Assembly (NCBI GenBank): GCA_035276685.1
Contig: DATELK010000195.1
Span: 1-9,055 of the forward strand
Length of the DNA stretch: 9,055 nucleotides
Direction: 5' to 3'
DNA from: JACVRN01 sp035276685
GTDB taxonomy: Bacteria > Acidobacteriota > Blastocatellia > Pyrinomonadales > Pyrinomonadaceae
In this document: positions 1 to 6,938 of the stretch, piece after piece
Position numbering within the stretch: the stretch's first letter is position 1
How the letters are laid out: each line of letters opens with the position of its first letter
Translations under genes and position numbers: made by a program
Notes under the pieces: model-generated
What the model was told of the DNA's origin: nothing
Seen by the model: only the letters and a program-made list of their open reading frames with translations
The model's database searches: none

Positions 1-590
1 GCGAGGCTGGCGGGCAAGCCTCTCTCTTCAACGACAGGTTCACGACGCGCGCCACCCTTTTCTGGGCAGAGGTGACAAGGCCCGTAGCCAACGTTACCCT
101 GCGCACAACGCCGGGCCTCATCACCCGGCAGCGACAGAATCTAGGTCGCACACGCTCGCGCGGCTTGGAGGTAGAAGCGGACGCGCGCCTCTCGGGCAGG
201 TGGACTCTCTCTGGCGGCTACCAGTTCGCAGACGCGAGCGTGCTTGAGTTCCCGGCGAGCACTGCGCTCGAAGGAAAGCGCGTGGCGCAGGTGGCGCGTC
301 ACCAGCTGACCTTTCAGGCTAGATACTCGAACCCGTCGCTCCTGACGGCAGCCTTTCAGGGTCGCGCCTCAAGCGCGCAGTTTGACGACGACCAGAACCT
401 GCTTCCGCTTGACCCGTACTTCACGCTCGACGCATATCTTTCGCGCCGCGTCACGCGCAGCCTGGAAGCCTTCCTCGCTGCCGAAAATCTCTTTAATCAA
501 AGATACACAGTCGGCCGCACGCCCATCAGAACCATAGGCCCGCCGCTTCTCTTTCGCGCAGGCTTCCGGCTGCAACTGGGCCAGCGATAA
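1..590 (+). CDS. TonB-dependent receptor, C-terminal fragment (5' end outside window)
   Basis: The open frame enters from the left edge (first full codon at position 3) and ends at a TAA at 588-590, giving about 195 visible residues. It has the alternating aromatic/charged beta-strand texture of an outer-membrane barrel. Near the end it carries the family hallmarks: an AENLFNQRY segment, then a GRTP..T.GPP stretch leading to the last strand. An RSRGLEVEAD segment resembles the usual strand entry R..G.E.E. Such receptors import siderophores, cobalamin, glycans or other large solutes using TonB energy. The GTG at 72 is internal, so it is not the true start. The last residues are LGQR rather than the usual terminal Phe/Trp. 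The gene converges on the dehydrogenase gene with a 14-bp gap, so it is not part of that operon. The substrate cannot be told because the plug domain is outside the window. Confidence 0.9.
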   Translation, partial: EAGGQASLFNDRFTTRATLFWAEVTRPVANVTLRTTPGLITRQRQNLGRTRSRGLEVEADARLSGRWTLSGGYQFADASVLEFPASTALEGKRVAQVARHQLTFQARYSNPSLLTAAFQGRASSAQFDDDQNLLPLDPYFTLDAYLSRRVTRSLEAFLAAENLFNQRYTVGRTPIRTIGPPLLFRAGFRLQLGQR

Positions 591-604
591 AAGAATTCAC
601 GGCG

Positions 605-1576
605 CTAGAACTTAATGCGCTCCGTCGTCTCTACTGCGCGGTAGCAGGCGTCTACAAGCTCAACGGACTTGTAGCCGTCGAGCGCCGTCACGGGCGGCTC
701 AACGCCAGCCACAATCGCATCCACGAAGGCGCGGTCTTCCTGCAAGTATCCCCACTTCTCTTCCTTCGTGAGCTGCTGCATGGAGCGTGTGCGGTGCTGG
801 CCCGTGAGCCCTTCGCTGACGGTGAGGCTCTCCATCTCGCGCGTGACGAGGGTCTGGTGATGACAGAAGACCTCGACGCGCTCGAAGGGAAAGAGCCAGC
901 TTGCGTCCGCAGACGAGCAGAGCGTGGCGTGCAGGCCGCTCTCGAACTTGAGAAGCACTGAGAAGTCGTCAACCTCCAAGTACTCGTGGCGCGAGCCTAT
1001 GGCGGAAAGCTCCGCCACCTCTCCGAAGAGAAAGCGCATCATGTCGAACATGTGTATGGTCGTCTCGTATAGAAAGCCGCCCGTAGTCGTCGCGTCCCCT
1101 ACCCACTCGGGGTTAATCAGCTCGCCCCGGTTCATCTTGACGTGAGCGGAATGAGGCGCGCTTTCATCCCCGAGGATGCGCCGAAGCTCTGCGTAGACGG
1201 GAGCGAACCTGCGGTTGTGCCCGACCTGAAAGACTCCGCGCCCGGCATTGGCCGCCTCAAGCACTCGGCGCGCATCATCAACACCGGTCGCCATAGGCTT
1301 TTCGCAGAAGACGTGCAGGCCAGCCTCAGCAGCCGCCACCGCAAGCTCCGTGTGCTTGGTGTTGGGGGTCGTGATGTAGACGGCGTCAACGCTCTCTATC
1401 AACTCTTCGGCTGTCGCCGCAATCTCCGCCCCGGTCGTGCGCGCAAGCTGCTCCGCACGCTCGCGAGAGATGTCCTGAACCTTTGCCAGCCGCACGCGCT
1501 CGTCGCGCACCAGAAGAGAGGCGTGAACTCCGCCTATGTAGCCTGCGCCTATGATGCCTACGCTGATTTTGTCCAT
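605..1576 (-). CDS. Gfo/Idh/MocA family oxidoreductase (inositol/sugar dehydrogenase-like)
   Basis: 323 residues, close to family length. The N-terminal Rossmann fold has GAGYIG at residues 10-15. Asp35 ends the second strand, which favours NAD(H) over NADP(H). The family EKP motif is at 92-94, with Lys93 the expected catalytic lysine, and GHNRRF at 119-124 fits the linker to the substrate domain. The substrate domain shows GGFLYETTIHMFD (166-178). His175 matches the conserved catalytic His, but Glu171 stands where the family usually has Asp (Lys-Asp-His triad in Bacillus IolG). The protein probably oxidises a hydroxyl of a cyclitol or sugar to a ketone in the cytoplasm. It is the last gene of the import operon, separated from the isomerase gene by 117 bp containing a long palindrome. 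The ATG at 1576 lacks a clear Shine-Dalgarno. The family is certain; the substrate is inferred only. Confidence 0.93.
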   Translation of the reverse strand: MDKISVGIIGAGYIGGVHASLLVRDERVRLAKVQDISRERAEQLARTTGAEIAATAEELIESVDAVYITTPNTKHTELAVAAAEAGLHVFCEKPMATGVDDARRVLEAANAGRGVFQVGHNRRFAPVYAELRRILGDESAPHSAHVKMNRGELINPEWVGDATTTGGFLYETTIHMFDMMRFLFGEVAELSAIGSRHEYLEVDDFSVLLKFESGLHATLCSSADASWLFPFERVEVFCHHQTLVTREMESLTVSEGLTGQHRTRSMQQLTKEEKWGYLQEDRAFVDAIVAGVEPPVTALDGYKSVELVDACYRAVETTERIKF

Positions 1577-1599
1577 GGTGTAATTTAAGAAAAGGAATT

Positions 1600-1687
1600 A
1601 ACAGGGGTGGACAGGATGTACAGGATAAAGATTAAGAAGAAGAAACGCTTTCTCTTTTTTATCCTGTCTATCCTGTCCATCCCTGTT
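1600..1687. repeat. Long imperfect palindrome (REP-like) between isomerase and dehydrogenase genes
   Basis: The left arm at 1600-1629 pairs with the right arm at 1658-1687 at 27 of 30 positions. Each arm holds ACAGGAT-type units repeated in tandem (GGACAGGAT, then ACAGGATAAA). The A/T-rich interior (1630-1657) pairs further, down to an AGAAA/TTTCT tip around CGC at about 1646-1648, so the whole element can fold into one long hairpin. It lies directly after the isomerase stop codon in the direction of transcription. It could therefore attenuate transcription or protect the upstream mRNA 3' end. ACAGGAT-unit palindromes of this kind look like dispersed elements, but copy number cannot be seen here. 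Whether it is a terminator is unclear, as no strong T-run follows it on the minus strand. Confidence 0.8.
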
Positions 1688-1693
1688 TGAATT

Positions 1694-2512
1694 TCAGTTG
1701 AGAACTACCTTAGATGCGGCCGTGTGAGCCTCGCGCGCCAGTTCCAAAGGGTCTCGCTCCCAGTATTCGGGGCGGAAAATCTCTACGCTCGCGACGCGGC
1801 TGTAGCCTATGCGGCGGAGCGCTCCGACCATCTCCCTGAGCGGCAGTATGCCTAAGCCCGGCAGCAGTCGGTGCCTGTCTTCCAGTTCTTCGCGCGGCCT
1901 GTCTTCGGCATCGTTGATGTGAAAGATGAAGAGCCTTTCAGGGTCAAGCGCCTCGATTGATTCGAGGCGTGAGCCGCCCGCGTAGAAATGGAAGCTGTCT
2001 ATGACAAGCCCCACGTTATCGCGGTCTACCTCTTTGACTATCTCGTGGGCTAGGTCCAGGGTCTGAACGCTGCAACGGGGCTGGCCCAGGAACTCAAACG
2101 CGAGCGAGACGCTGAAGCGTTTGGCAATAGAGCTAAGCTCGGACAGCACATGCACGGACTCTTCTATCACGTCTTCGCGCGTCTTACCTTCTGGTAACGG
2201 GCTCGGCACGACAACTATGTAAGGACAATCAATCGCCTGCGCGATGCGGCACAAGTCTTCGCACTCGGCCAGAAGCTCTGCGTGTCGCTTCTCGTCTCTA
2301 AAAGTGACGTGCTCGATGGAATTGATGCTATAAGGCTTAAGATTATGCTCCTTCAAAAGCTCTCTGAGCCGCTCGACCGTGTTCGATTGCAGAAACTTCC
2401 TGAGCTTGGCCGCCCAAATCTCAAGGTAGTCGAACCCGGCCAGAGAGGCCGCGCGTATGTCCGTCTCAAGGTCTGCCTTCATCGTCGTAGCACCGTTTAG
2501 CGCCAGCTTCAT
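1694..2512 (-). CDS. iolI: IolI-like sugar phosphate isomerase/epimerase (TIM barrel, AP-endonuclease-2 fold)
   Basis: 272 residues, near the 278 of Bacillus subtilis IolI (2-keto-myo-inositol isomerase). From memory the sequences run parallel over most of their length: an MKLALNGATT start, AGFDYLEI, RDEK..H near 72-77, EFLGQPRC.V at 140-149, RDNVGLVIDSFHF at 164-176, HINDAED at 198-204, and a VEIFRPEYW ending at about 243-251. The four metal ligands expected of the fold are present: Glu140, Asp172, His198 and Glu244. Their spacing matches IolI as I recall it. It probably isomerises a keto-cyclitol or keto-sugar in the cytoplasm. The ATG at 2512 has AGAGGTG 7 nt upstream (minus strand) and lies 19 bp after the ATPase stop, so it is co-transcribed with the importer. 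An alternative role is a 3-keto-sugar lyase/isomerase of the same superfamily. The symbol reflects similarity; no alignment was run. Confidence 0.88.
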   Translation of the reverse strand: MKLALNGATTMKADLETDIRAASLAGFDYLEIWAAKLRKFLQSNTVERLRELLKEHNLKPYSINSIEHVTFRDEKRHAELLAECEDLCRIAQAIDCPYIVVVPSPLPEGKTREDVIEESVHVLSELSSIAKRFSVSLAFEFLGQPRCSVQTLDLAHEIVKEVDRDNVGLVIDSFHFYAGGSRLESIEALDPERLFIFHINDAEDRPREELEDRHRLLPGLGILPLREMVGALRRIGYSRVASVEIFRPEYWERDPLELAREAHTAASKVVLN

Positions 2513-2519
2513 CTTCCCA

Positions 2520-2526
2520 CACCTCT
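2520..2526 (-). promoter_or_regulatory. Ribosome binding site of the IolI-like gene
   Basis: On the minus strand AGAGGTG lies 7 nt before the ATG at 2512. It is one of the few clear Shine-Dalgarno sites in the operon. It supports this start over the Met codon at residue 11. Confidence 0.65.
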
Positions 2527-2531
2527 TTCCT

Positions 2532-3605
2532 TCATCTTAAAGCTAAGCCTGAATCCCGGTCGAAGAAATCTATCCTGCCGGTCTCGAATCTCACGAAGGC
2601 GGGCGTCTCCGGCTCCGCGCGAAAATGGGCGGGCGCACGCACTATAATCTTCTCCGCGCCCAGTTGCAGAAAGACAAAGGTCTCGTTGCCCATCAGCTCC
2701 GTCACGTAAACTTCCGCACGCAGCCACCCGTCGCGATGCTCGGTCGAGACTTCTATGTGCTCGGGCCGTATGCCCAGAGTTACGCGCCTGTGATTTTTTA
2801 ACCTCTCAAGGTGAGCGTCCGTGAGCGCAAGCGATATGTCGCCGCTAGTGAAGCGACGCGCGCCCTCGTCCACGTCACCCTCCATGAAATTCATGCCGGG
2901 GTTTCCTACGAACTCCGCCACGAAGCGGTTCGCAGGAAGATTGTAGATGTTCATAGGCGTGTCGAACTGCTGCAAGCGCCCGCCACGCATGACGGCCACG
3001 CGATGCGCCAGAGTCATTGCCTCTGCCTGGTCATGCGTGACGTAGACTGTTGTCGTTCCAAGCTCGTGCTGCAAGCGCTTCAGCTCGCCGCGCATCTGCA
3101 CGCGAAGCTTCGCGTCCAGGTTAGAGAGCGGCTCGTCCATCAGGTAAACCCTGGGCTCTCTGACGACGGCGCGGGCGAGAGCAACACGCTGGCGCTCTCC
3201 GCCGGAAAGCTCTCTGGGCCTGCGCTCAAGCAGTGCGGTTATCTCAAGCATCTCCGCCACGCGTATGACTTTCGCCCGCATCTCTTCACGAGGCATGCGG
3301 CGCACGCGCAGGGGATAGCTGATGTTTTCCGCCACCGTCATGTGCGGGTAAAGCGCGTAGGACTGGAAGACCATGGCCACGTCGCGCTTCTGCGCCGGGA
3401 CATCGTTCATGCGCTCGCCGCCTATCAGTATGTCTCCCGAAGTCACATCTTCGAGCCCCGCCAGCATACGCAGGCTCGTGGTCTTGCCGCACCCCGAAGG
3501 CCCAAGCAGCACCACGAACTCTCCGTCCTCTACGCCGAGGTCGAGCCCGTTCACCACCACCGTCGAGCCAAAGGCCTTTGTCACGTTGACGAACCTTACA
3601 TCCAT
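2532..3605 (-). CDS. Carbohydrate ABC transporter ATP-binding protein (UgpC/MalK type)
   Basis: 357 residues, typical of MalK/UgpC/MsmK proteins. Motifs in order: Walker A GPSGCGKTT (35-43), Q-loop Gln81 in VFQSYALYPHMTV, signature LSGGERQ (133-139), Walker B YLMDEP with Asp157/Glu158, D-loop SNLD (161-164) and H-switch His191 in VTHDQAEAM. From about residue 240 a TOBE/OB regulatory domain follows, with the family phrase GIRPEHI. It hydrolyses ATP on the cytoplasmic face to drive the two permeases encoded just upstream. All catalytic residues are present, so the importer need not borrow a shared ATPase. It starts 18 bp after the permease stop. The ATG at 3605 has no obvious Shine-Dalgarno, so translational coupling is likely. 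The C-terminal domain fits a MalK-type subunit. Confidence 0.96.
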   Translation of the reverse strand: MDVRFVNVTKAFGSTVVVNGLDLGVEDGEFVVLLGPSGCGKTTSLRMLAGLEDVTSGDILIGGERMNDVPAQKRDVAMVFQSYALYPHMTVAENISYPLRVRRMPREEMRAKVIRVAEMLEITALLERRPRELSGGERQRVALARAVVREPRVYLMDEPLSNLDAKLRVQMRGELKRLQHELGTTTVYVTHDQAEAMTLAHRVAVMRGGRLQQFDTPMNIYNLPANRFVAEFVGNPGMNFMEGDVDEGARRFTSGDISLALTDAHLERLKNHRRVTLGIRPEHIEVSTEHRDGWLRAEVYVTELMGNETFVFLQLGAEKIIVRAPAHFRAEPETPAFVRFETGRIDFFDRDSGLALR

Positions 3606-3623
3606 GAGCTTCGGGCTTTTATC

Positions 3624-4460
3624 TCATCCTTTCACAGCGCCGAGCGACAGGCCGCGCACGAGGTAGCGTTGGACGGCCAGCGCGAAGACGAGTATGGGCA
3701 TCATGGCTACGGTCGCGGCGGCGCTCATCACGCCCCACTTAATCTCGTACTGCGTGACGCGGCCCGCTATGCCGACGGGCAGCGTCATCGCCGCGTCCGT
3801 CTGCGTCAGGACGAGCGCAAAGAGGAACTCGTTCCACGAGATGATTAAGCAAAAGACGGCCGTGGCAGCAAGTCCCGGCGCGACAAGCGGCAGCACCACT
3901 CGCCTCAATGCTCCGAGGCGCGAGTCGCCGTCAACGCGCGCAGCCTCTTCCAGCTCTCTGGGAATCTCGCTGAAAAAGCCTCGCATCATCCAGACCACGA
4001 ACGGAAGATTAAAAGCCGTGTAGACGATTATGAGCGAGAGCCGCGTGTTGAGAAGCCTCACGTCCCGCATCATCAGAAAGAGCGGAACAATCGTCACAAT
4101 CGGCGGGAACATTCGCGTCGAAAGTATCCAGAGCGCGAAGTGTTTATCCAGCCGATATGGCAGGCGAAAATGCGAGAGTGCATAAGCCGCGAGCGTCCCC
4201 AGCACCACCGCGCTTAAAGTCGCAAGCACGGAGACGACGATGCTCGTCACCAGATACTGCCCGAAGGAGCGCGTGGCAAAAGCGTCCCTGTAATGCGCGA
4301 GCGTGGGATTAAACACGAGCCACTTCGGCGGCACGCTGAACTGGTCAATCTCCGTCTTGAGCGAGATTGTCATCATCCAGTAAACGGGCAGCACCGCCGC
4401 CGCCACCGCAAGGATAGCAAGCGCGTATCGCAGAAGCTTTCCCGCGAGCGGCGTCTTCAT
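3624..4460 (-). CDS. Carbohydrate ABC transporter permease, MalG-type (CUT1)
   Basis: 278 residues with about six hydrophobic segments. The N-terminal anchor is at about residues 8-30, followed by PVYWMMTISLKT, which is typical of MalG-like proteins. The cytoplasmic EAA loop reads EEAARVDG at 171-178 and continues to VVLPLVAPGL; it docks with the ATPase. The C-terminus YLVRGLSLGAVKG is a strong family signature (V.GL..GAVKG). The ATG at 4460 is chosen for three reasons: it overlaps the upstream permease stop as ATGA, it has AGGAG 5 nt upstream, and it gives the normal family length. The frame stays open upstream to 4841, but that extension is Arg/His-rich and overlaps the other permease, so it is not coding. 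It pairs with the MalF-type permease to form the membrane channel. Confidence 0.95.
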   Translation of the reverse strand: MKTPLAGKLLRYALAILAVAAAVLPVYWMMTISLKTEIDQFSVPPKWLVFNPTLAHYRDAFATRSFGQYLVTSIVVSVLATLSAVVLGTLAAYALSHFRLPYRLDKHFALWILSTRMFPPIVTIVPLFLMMRDVRLLNTRLSLIIVYTAFNLPFVVWMMRGFFSEIPRELEEAARVDGDSRLGALRRVVLPLVAPGLAATAVFCLIISWNEFLFALVLTQTDAAMTLPVGIAGRVTQYEIKWGVMSAAATVAMMPILVFALAVQRYLVRGLSLGAVKG

Positions 4461-5347
4461 CTGCTCTCCTGCTTCTGTAGCAGCCTTATGTAGACAAGAC
4501 TGATGGCGTTTGTCACCAAGAGAAGCACAAACGACATGGCCGCAGCGTAGCCGAAGTTGCCGAAGCGAAAGGCCGCGCGATAGATGTACAGGCTCACGGT
4601 CTCCGTGGCGAAGCCGGGCCCGCCCTCCGTCAGGATAAAGATTTGGTCGAAGACGCGCAGCAAGTCCATAGTCCTTAGGAGCAGCACAATCAGTATGGCA
4701 GGCTTCAACAGCGGCAGCGTGATGAAGCGAAAGGTCTGCCAAGCGCTTGAGCCGTCCATGCGCGCCGCTTCGTAAGGCTCCTGCGGGATGGCCTGCAAGC
4801 CCGCGAGCAGTATGAGAAAGACAAACGGCGTCCACTGCCACACGTCAACCGCTACGACAGAGAGAAACGCCAGGCGCGGGCTGGCAGTCCACGTCAGGCT
4901 CTCTGTATTAATACCGAAGCTCTTCAGCGTGCCGTTGATTGCGCCGAAGTTGGGATTAAGAGCGAGCCTCCAGACCACGCCCACCACCACTGGCGGCAGC
5001 ATCATAGGCACGAGCAGCGTCGCGCGGAACAGTGAGCGTGCGCGCATCTCTTGATTCAGCAGCAAAGCCAATCCCAAGCCGAGCAGCAGCTCACATGTCA
5101 GAGCAAGCAGAGCATAGACGAGCGTGTGCAGCATCGCGCTCAGGAAAAAGCTGTCCGAGAAGAGACGCGAGAAATTCTCAAGCGACCAACGCGCGCCCGT
5201 GCCCGCTTGAAGACTCACTCTCACGGCGTAGACGAGCGGGTAGATGGAGAGCGCCAGAAGGACAATCAGCGTCGGCGCAAGCAGAAGAAAAGGGAGCGTG
5301 CGCTCCGTTCCCGTCAAGAAGGAATGTTTGCCTTGAAGCCTCTGCAC
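4457..5347 (-). CDS. Carbohydrate ABC transporter permease, MalF/UgpA-type (CUT1)
   Basis: 296 residues with about six membrane segments. The first (about 18-42, LPFLLLAPTLIVLLALSIYPL) is the classic opening of UgpA/MalF-type permeases without the extra MalF loop. The EAA loop reads YEAARMDG at 192-199 and runs into FITLPLLKPAI. A second family hallmark, ILTEGGPGFATET, is at about 238-250. It forms the inner-membrane channel with the downstream MalG-type permease, with which it overlaps by 4 bp (ATGA). The start is a GTG at 5347, 24 bp after the binding-protein stop. It has no visible Shine-Dalgarno, and the frame is closed just upstream by that same stop codon. A TTG at codon 12 is the next possible start but is no better supported. 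Function is secure at the level of CUT1 importer. Confidence 0.94.
   Translation of the reverse strand: MQRLQGKHSFLTGTERTLPFLLLAPTLIVLLALSIYPLVYAVRVSLQAGTGARWSLENFSRLFSDSFFLSAMLHTLVYALLALTCELLLGLGLALLLNQEMRARSLFRATLLVPMMLPPVVVGVVWRLALNPNFGAINGTLKSFGINTESLTWTASPRLAFLSVVAVDVWQWTPFVFLILLAGLQAIPQEPYEAARMDGSSAWQTFRFITLPLLKPAILIVLLLRTMDLLRVFDQIFILTEGGPGFATETVSLYIYRAAFRFGNFGYAAAMSFVLLLVTNAISLVYIRLLQKQESR
4466..4470 (-). promoter_or_regulatory. Ribosome binding site of the MalG-type permease
   Basis: AGGAG on the minus strand, 5 nt before the ATG at 4460, inside the 3' end of the upstream permease gene. It fixes the start that shares ATGA with that gene's stop codon. Confidence 0.7.
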
Positions 5348-5371
5348 GTCTTGAAAAGGGTGTGCCTTCGT

Positions 5372-6679
5372 TTACTTGCGCTCGACAATCTTGAGAATCT
5401 CTGCGTTGGCCTGGTTCATGGCGTCTTCGGGCGACAGCTCGCCGCTGTTGGCCTTGGAGAGAAAGATGCCGAAGGCGTTCTCTATCTCGTTCCAGCGAGG
5501 CGTGCGCGGGCGCGGCCTGGAAGTCTCAAGCGAGCGCAGCTGCACAGGATAGGTCGGGAACTTTGCCACCAGCTCCGGGTCGTTGAAGACGGAGCGGCGC
5601 GTCGGCGGGTTGCCGCGCATGGCCGAGCGCTTCAGCTGCTCAGCGTTAGTCACCCAGACGAGGAAGTCGAAGGCCGCGTCCACGTTCCGAGCGCTTCGCG
5701 GGATGGCTATCAGCCAGTTGCCAATCTCTGCCTGTCCGGGCTTCTGCGCGCCCGGCATGGTCGTGAAAGCCATCTTGCCTATGACCTTCGACTTCGAAGG
5801 GTCGCCGAAGGCTGCAATCCACGCGGGCCAGTTGATGCTCATGGCGGCTGTGCCCTGTAGAAGATGAGCGGATACTTCGTCGGCGTTAAAGCTCGAATAT
5901 CCCGGCGGCGCGCTCTTCCCCAATTCAAGCATGAAGCGGAGAGCGTTGATGCCTTCGGCGCTGTTGACGGTGGGGCGTCCCTGCTGGTCAAACATCTCCG
6001 CGCCGAACGCCCAGAAGATGGGCATGAAGTCCGCGACCGCAGCGTTGCCCTGCGCGGCTCGCATCACGTAGCCGTAGAGCTTTCCGCCGCCCGGCACTCC
6101 CGTCGCCTCTCGCTCCGTGATGATGCGCGCGGAACTCAGAACGTCATCCCACGTCGCTGGCTCTTTCAAAGAGTGCTTCTCAAAGATGTCCTTGCGATAG
6201 AAGAAGAGCTGCGAGTTGCCGAGGTAAGGCAGTGCATAGAGCGTGCCCGTCTGATACGGATGGCGACACAGGGCAAGAGAGGTCGGGACGAAATCATCGT
6301 CCGGCCCTGGGAGGTTTTTCTTCTGGTAGAGCGGCGTCAAATCCGTGAGGAAGCCTTCGCCAGCGAAGCGCGGGAACCATGGGTCGTCCAGCATAATCAG
6401 GTCGTACGCGCCCGTGCCCGCCGTCAAGTCAACCAGCTCTTTGTCGAAGAGGTTGCTGTAAGGGAACTCTACTATCTGTACGCGAACGCCTGTCTGCGCT
6501 TCGTAATCGCGCGCGGCCTGCTTGAGCGCGTCGCCTTCGACTCCGGCGTTGACCGCGAGCGTCAGTTGTTTTCCGTCTCCCTGCTGCTGTTGACCGCAGG
6601 AGCTTGAAAGTAGAGAGACGACCATGACGCCCATCAAGGCGAGCGTCAACGTCTTTAAGCGAAGAGGTCTTATACGCAT
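5372..6679 (-). CDS. Extracellular solute-binding lipoprotein of a CUT1 sugar ABC importer
   Basis: 435 residues, normal for family-1 solute-binding proteins. The N-terminus has Arg/Lys residues, a hydrophobic core (about 11-24) and a lipobox-like LSSSC with the lipidation Cys at 28. The Ser at -3 departs from the usual Leu. A QQQQGDG linker follows, then the mature fold: VEGDALKQAARDYEAQTGVRVQIVEF-like opening strands, YDLIMLDDPWFPRFA at about 97-111, and later MSINWPAWIAAFGD and GNWLIAIPRSA, typical of MalE/UgpB-like proteins. It should capture the substrate in the periplasm and deliver it to the permeases. It is the first gene of the minus-strand operon. The ATG at 6679 has no good Shine-Dalgarno. 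The substrate is not readable from sequence; the downstream enzymes suggest a cyclitol or sugar. Confidence 0.94.
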   Translation of the reverse strand: MRIRPLRLKTLTLALMGVMVVSLLSSSCGQQQQGDGKQLTLAVNAGVEGDALKQAARDYEAQTGVRVQIVEFPYSNLFDKELVDLTAGTGAYDLIMLDDPWFPRFAGEGFLTDLTPLYQKKNLPGPDDDFVPTSLALCRHPYQTGTLYALPYLGNSQLFFYRKDIFEKHSLKEPATWDDVLSSARIITEREATGVPGGGKLYGYVMRAAQGNAAVADFMPIFWAFGAEMFDQQGRPTVNSAEGINALRFMLELGKSAPPGYSSFNADEVSAHLLQGTAAMSINWPAWIAAFGDPSKSKVIGKMAFTTMPGAQKPGQAEIGNWLIAIPRSARNVDAAFDFLVWVTNAEQLKRSAMRGNPPTRRSVFNDPELVAKFPTYPVQLRSLETSRPRPRTPRWNEIENAFGIFLSKANSGELSPEDAMNQANAEILKIVERK

Positions 6680-6731
6680 TGCAGGATGACAAAAGGGCTT
6701 TTGGCGTTCTAATCGGAAAGCGCCTTATAGT

Positions 6732-6750
6732 AAACCGACCGAGCCGGTTT
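6732..6750 (-). promoter_or_regulatory. Operator-like dyad in the putative importer-operon promoter
   Basis: A 6-bp inverted repeat AAACCG-N7-CGGTTT sits 53 bp upstream of the binding-protein ATG. AACCG/CGGTT half-sites are common in LacI-family operators, although the 7-nt spacer is longer than usual. On the minus strand a weak promoter brackets it: ATGAAA, 17 nt, TACTAT, each 4/6 to consensus. The dyad would then occupy the spacer. On the plus strand it is followed by a short T-run, but no plus-strand gene ends here, so a terminator is unlikely. This is inference; no regulator gene is in the window. Confidence 0.35.
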
Positions 6751-6938
6751 TTCATAATCCTTTAAGATTTCCCGCCTCGCGCAAAAGAGTTCGATAAGTG
6801 AACGCGCCGTGTAAGCGATGCATACGCGCGCGGGCTTCGTTTAACATGCGGCGGACAATAAAAAGCAGAAGCGCCTGTGGCGGTATGCCCATTGCCTTCC
6901 AAATACGTGGCAGATGGTGGATAATCACCGGAAACATT

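Noticed and set aside
2811..3848. A 345-codon open frame on the plus strand opposite the ATPase and permease genes
   Set aside because: Its translation is rich in His, Arg and Ala with no domain pattern, and it lies fully antisense to genes with intact family motifs. It is a by-product of codon bias.
4461..4841. N-terminal extension of the MalG-type permease
   Set aside because: It would overlap the other permease by about 380 bp with Arg/His-rich sequence. The ATG at 4460 has a ribosome binding site and an ATGA overlap.
5051..6607. Long plus-strand open frames (5051-5860 and 5864-6607) opposite the permease and binding-protein genes
   Set aside because: Arg/Gln/Val-rich translations without recognisable motifs, antisense to well-supported genes.
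6732..6755. Rho-independent terminator for the plus strand (dyad followed by T-run)
   Set aside because: No plus-strand gene ends before it; an operator for the divergent operon fits better.
6798..6938. 47-residue N-terminal extension of the sigma factor
   Set aside because: The residues do not resemble any sigma region and have no Shine-Dalgarno. The ATG at 6939 gives normal ECF length.
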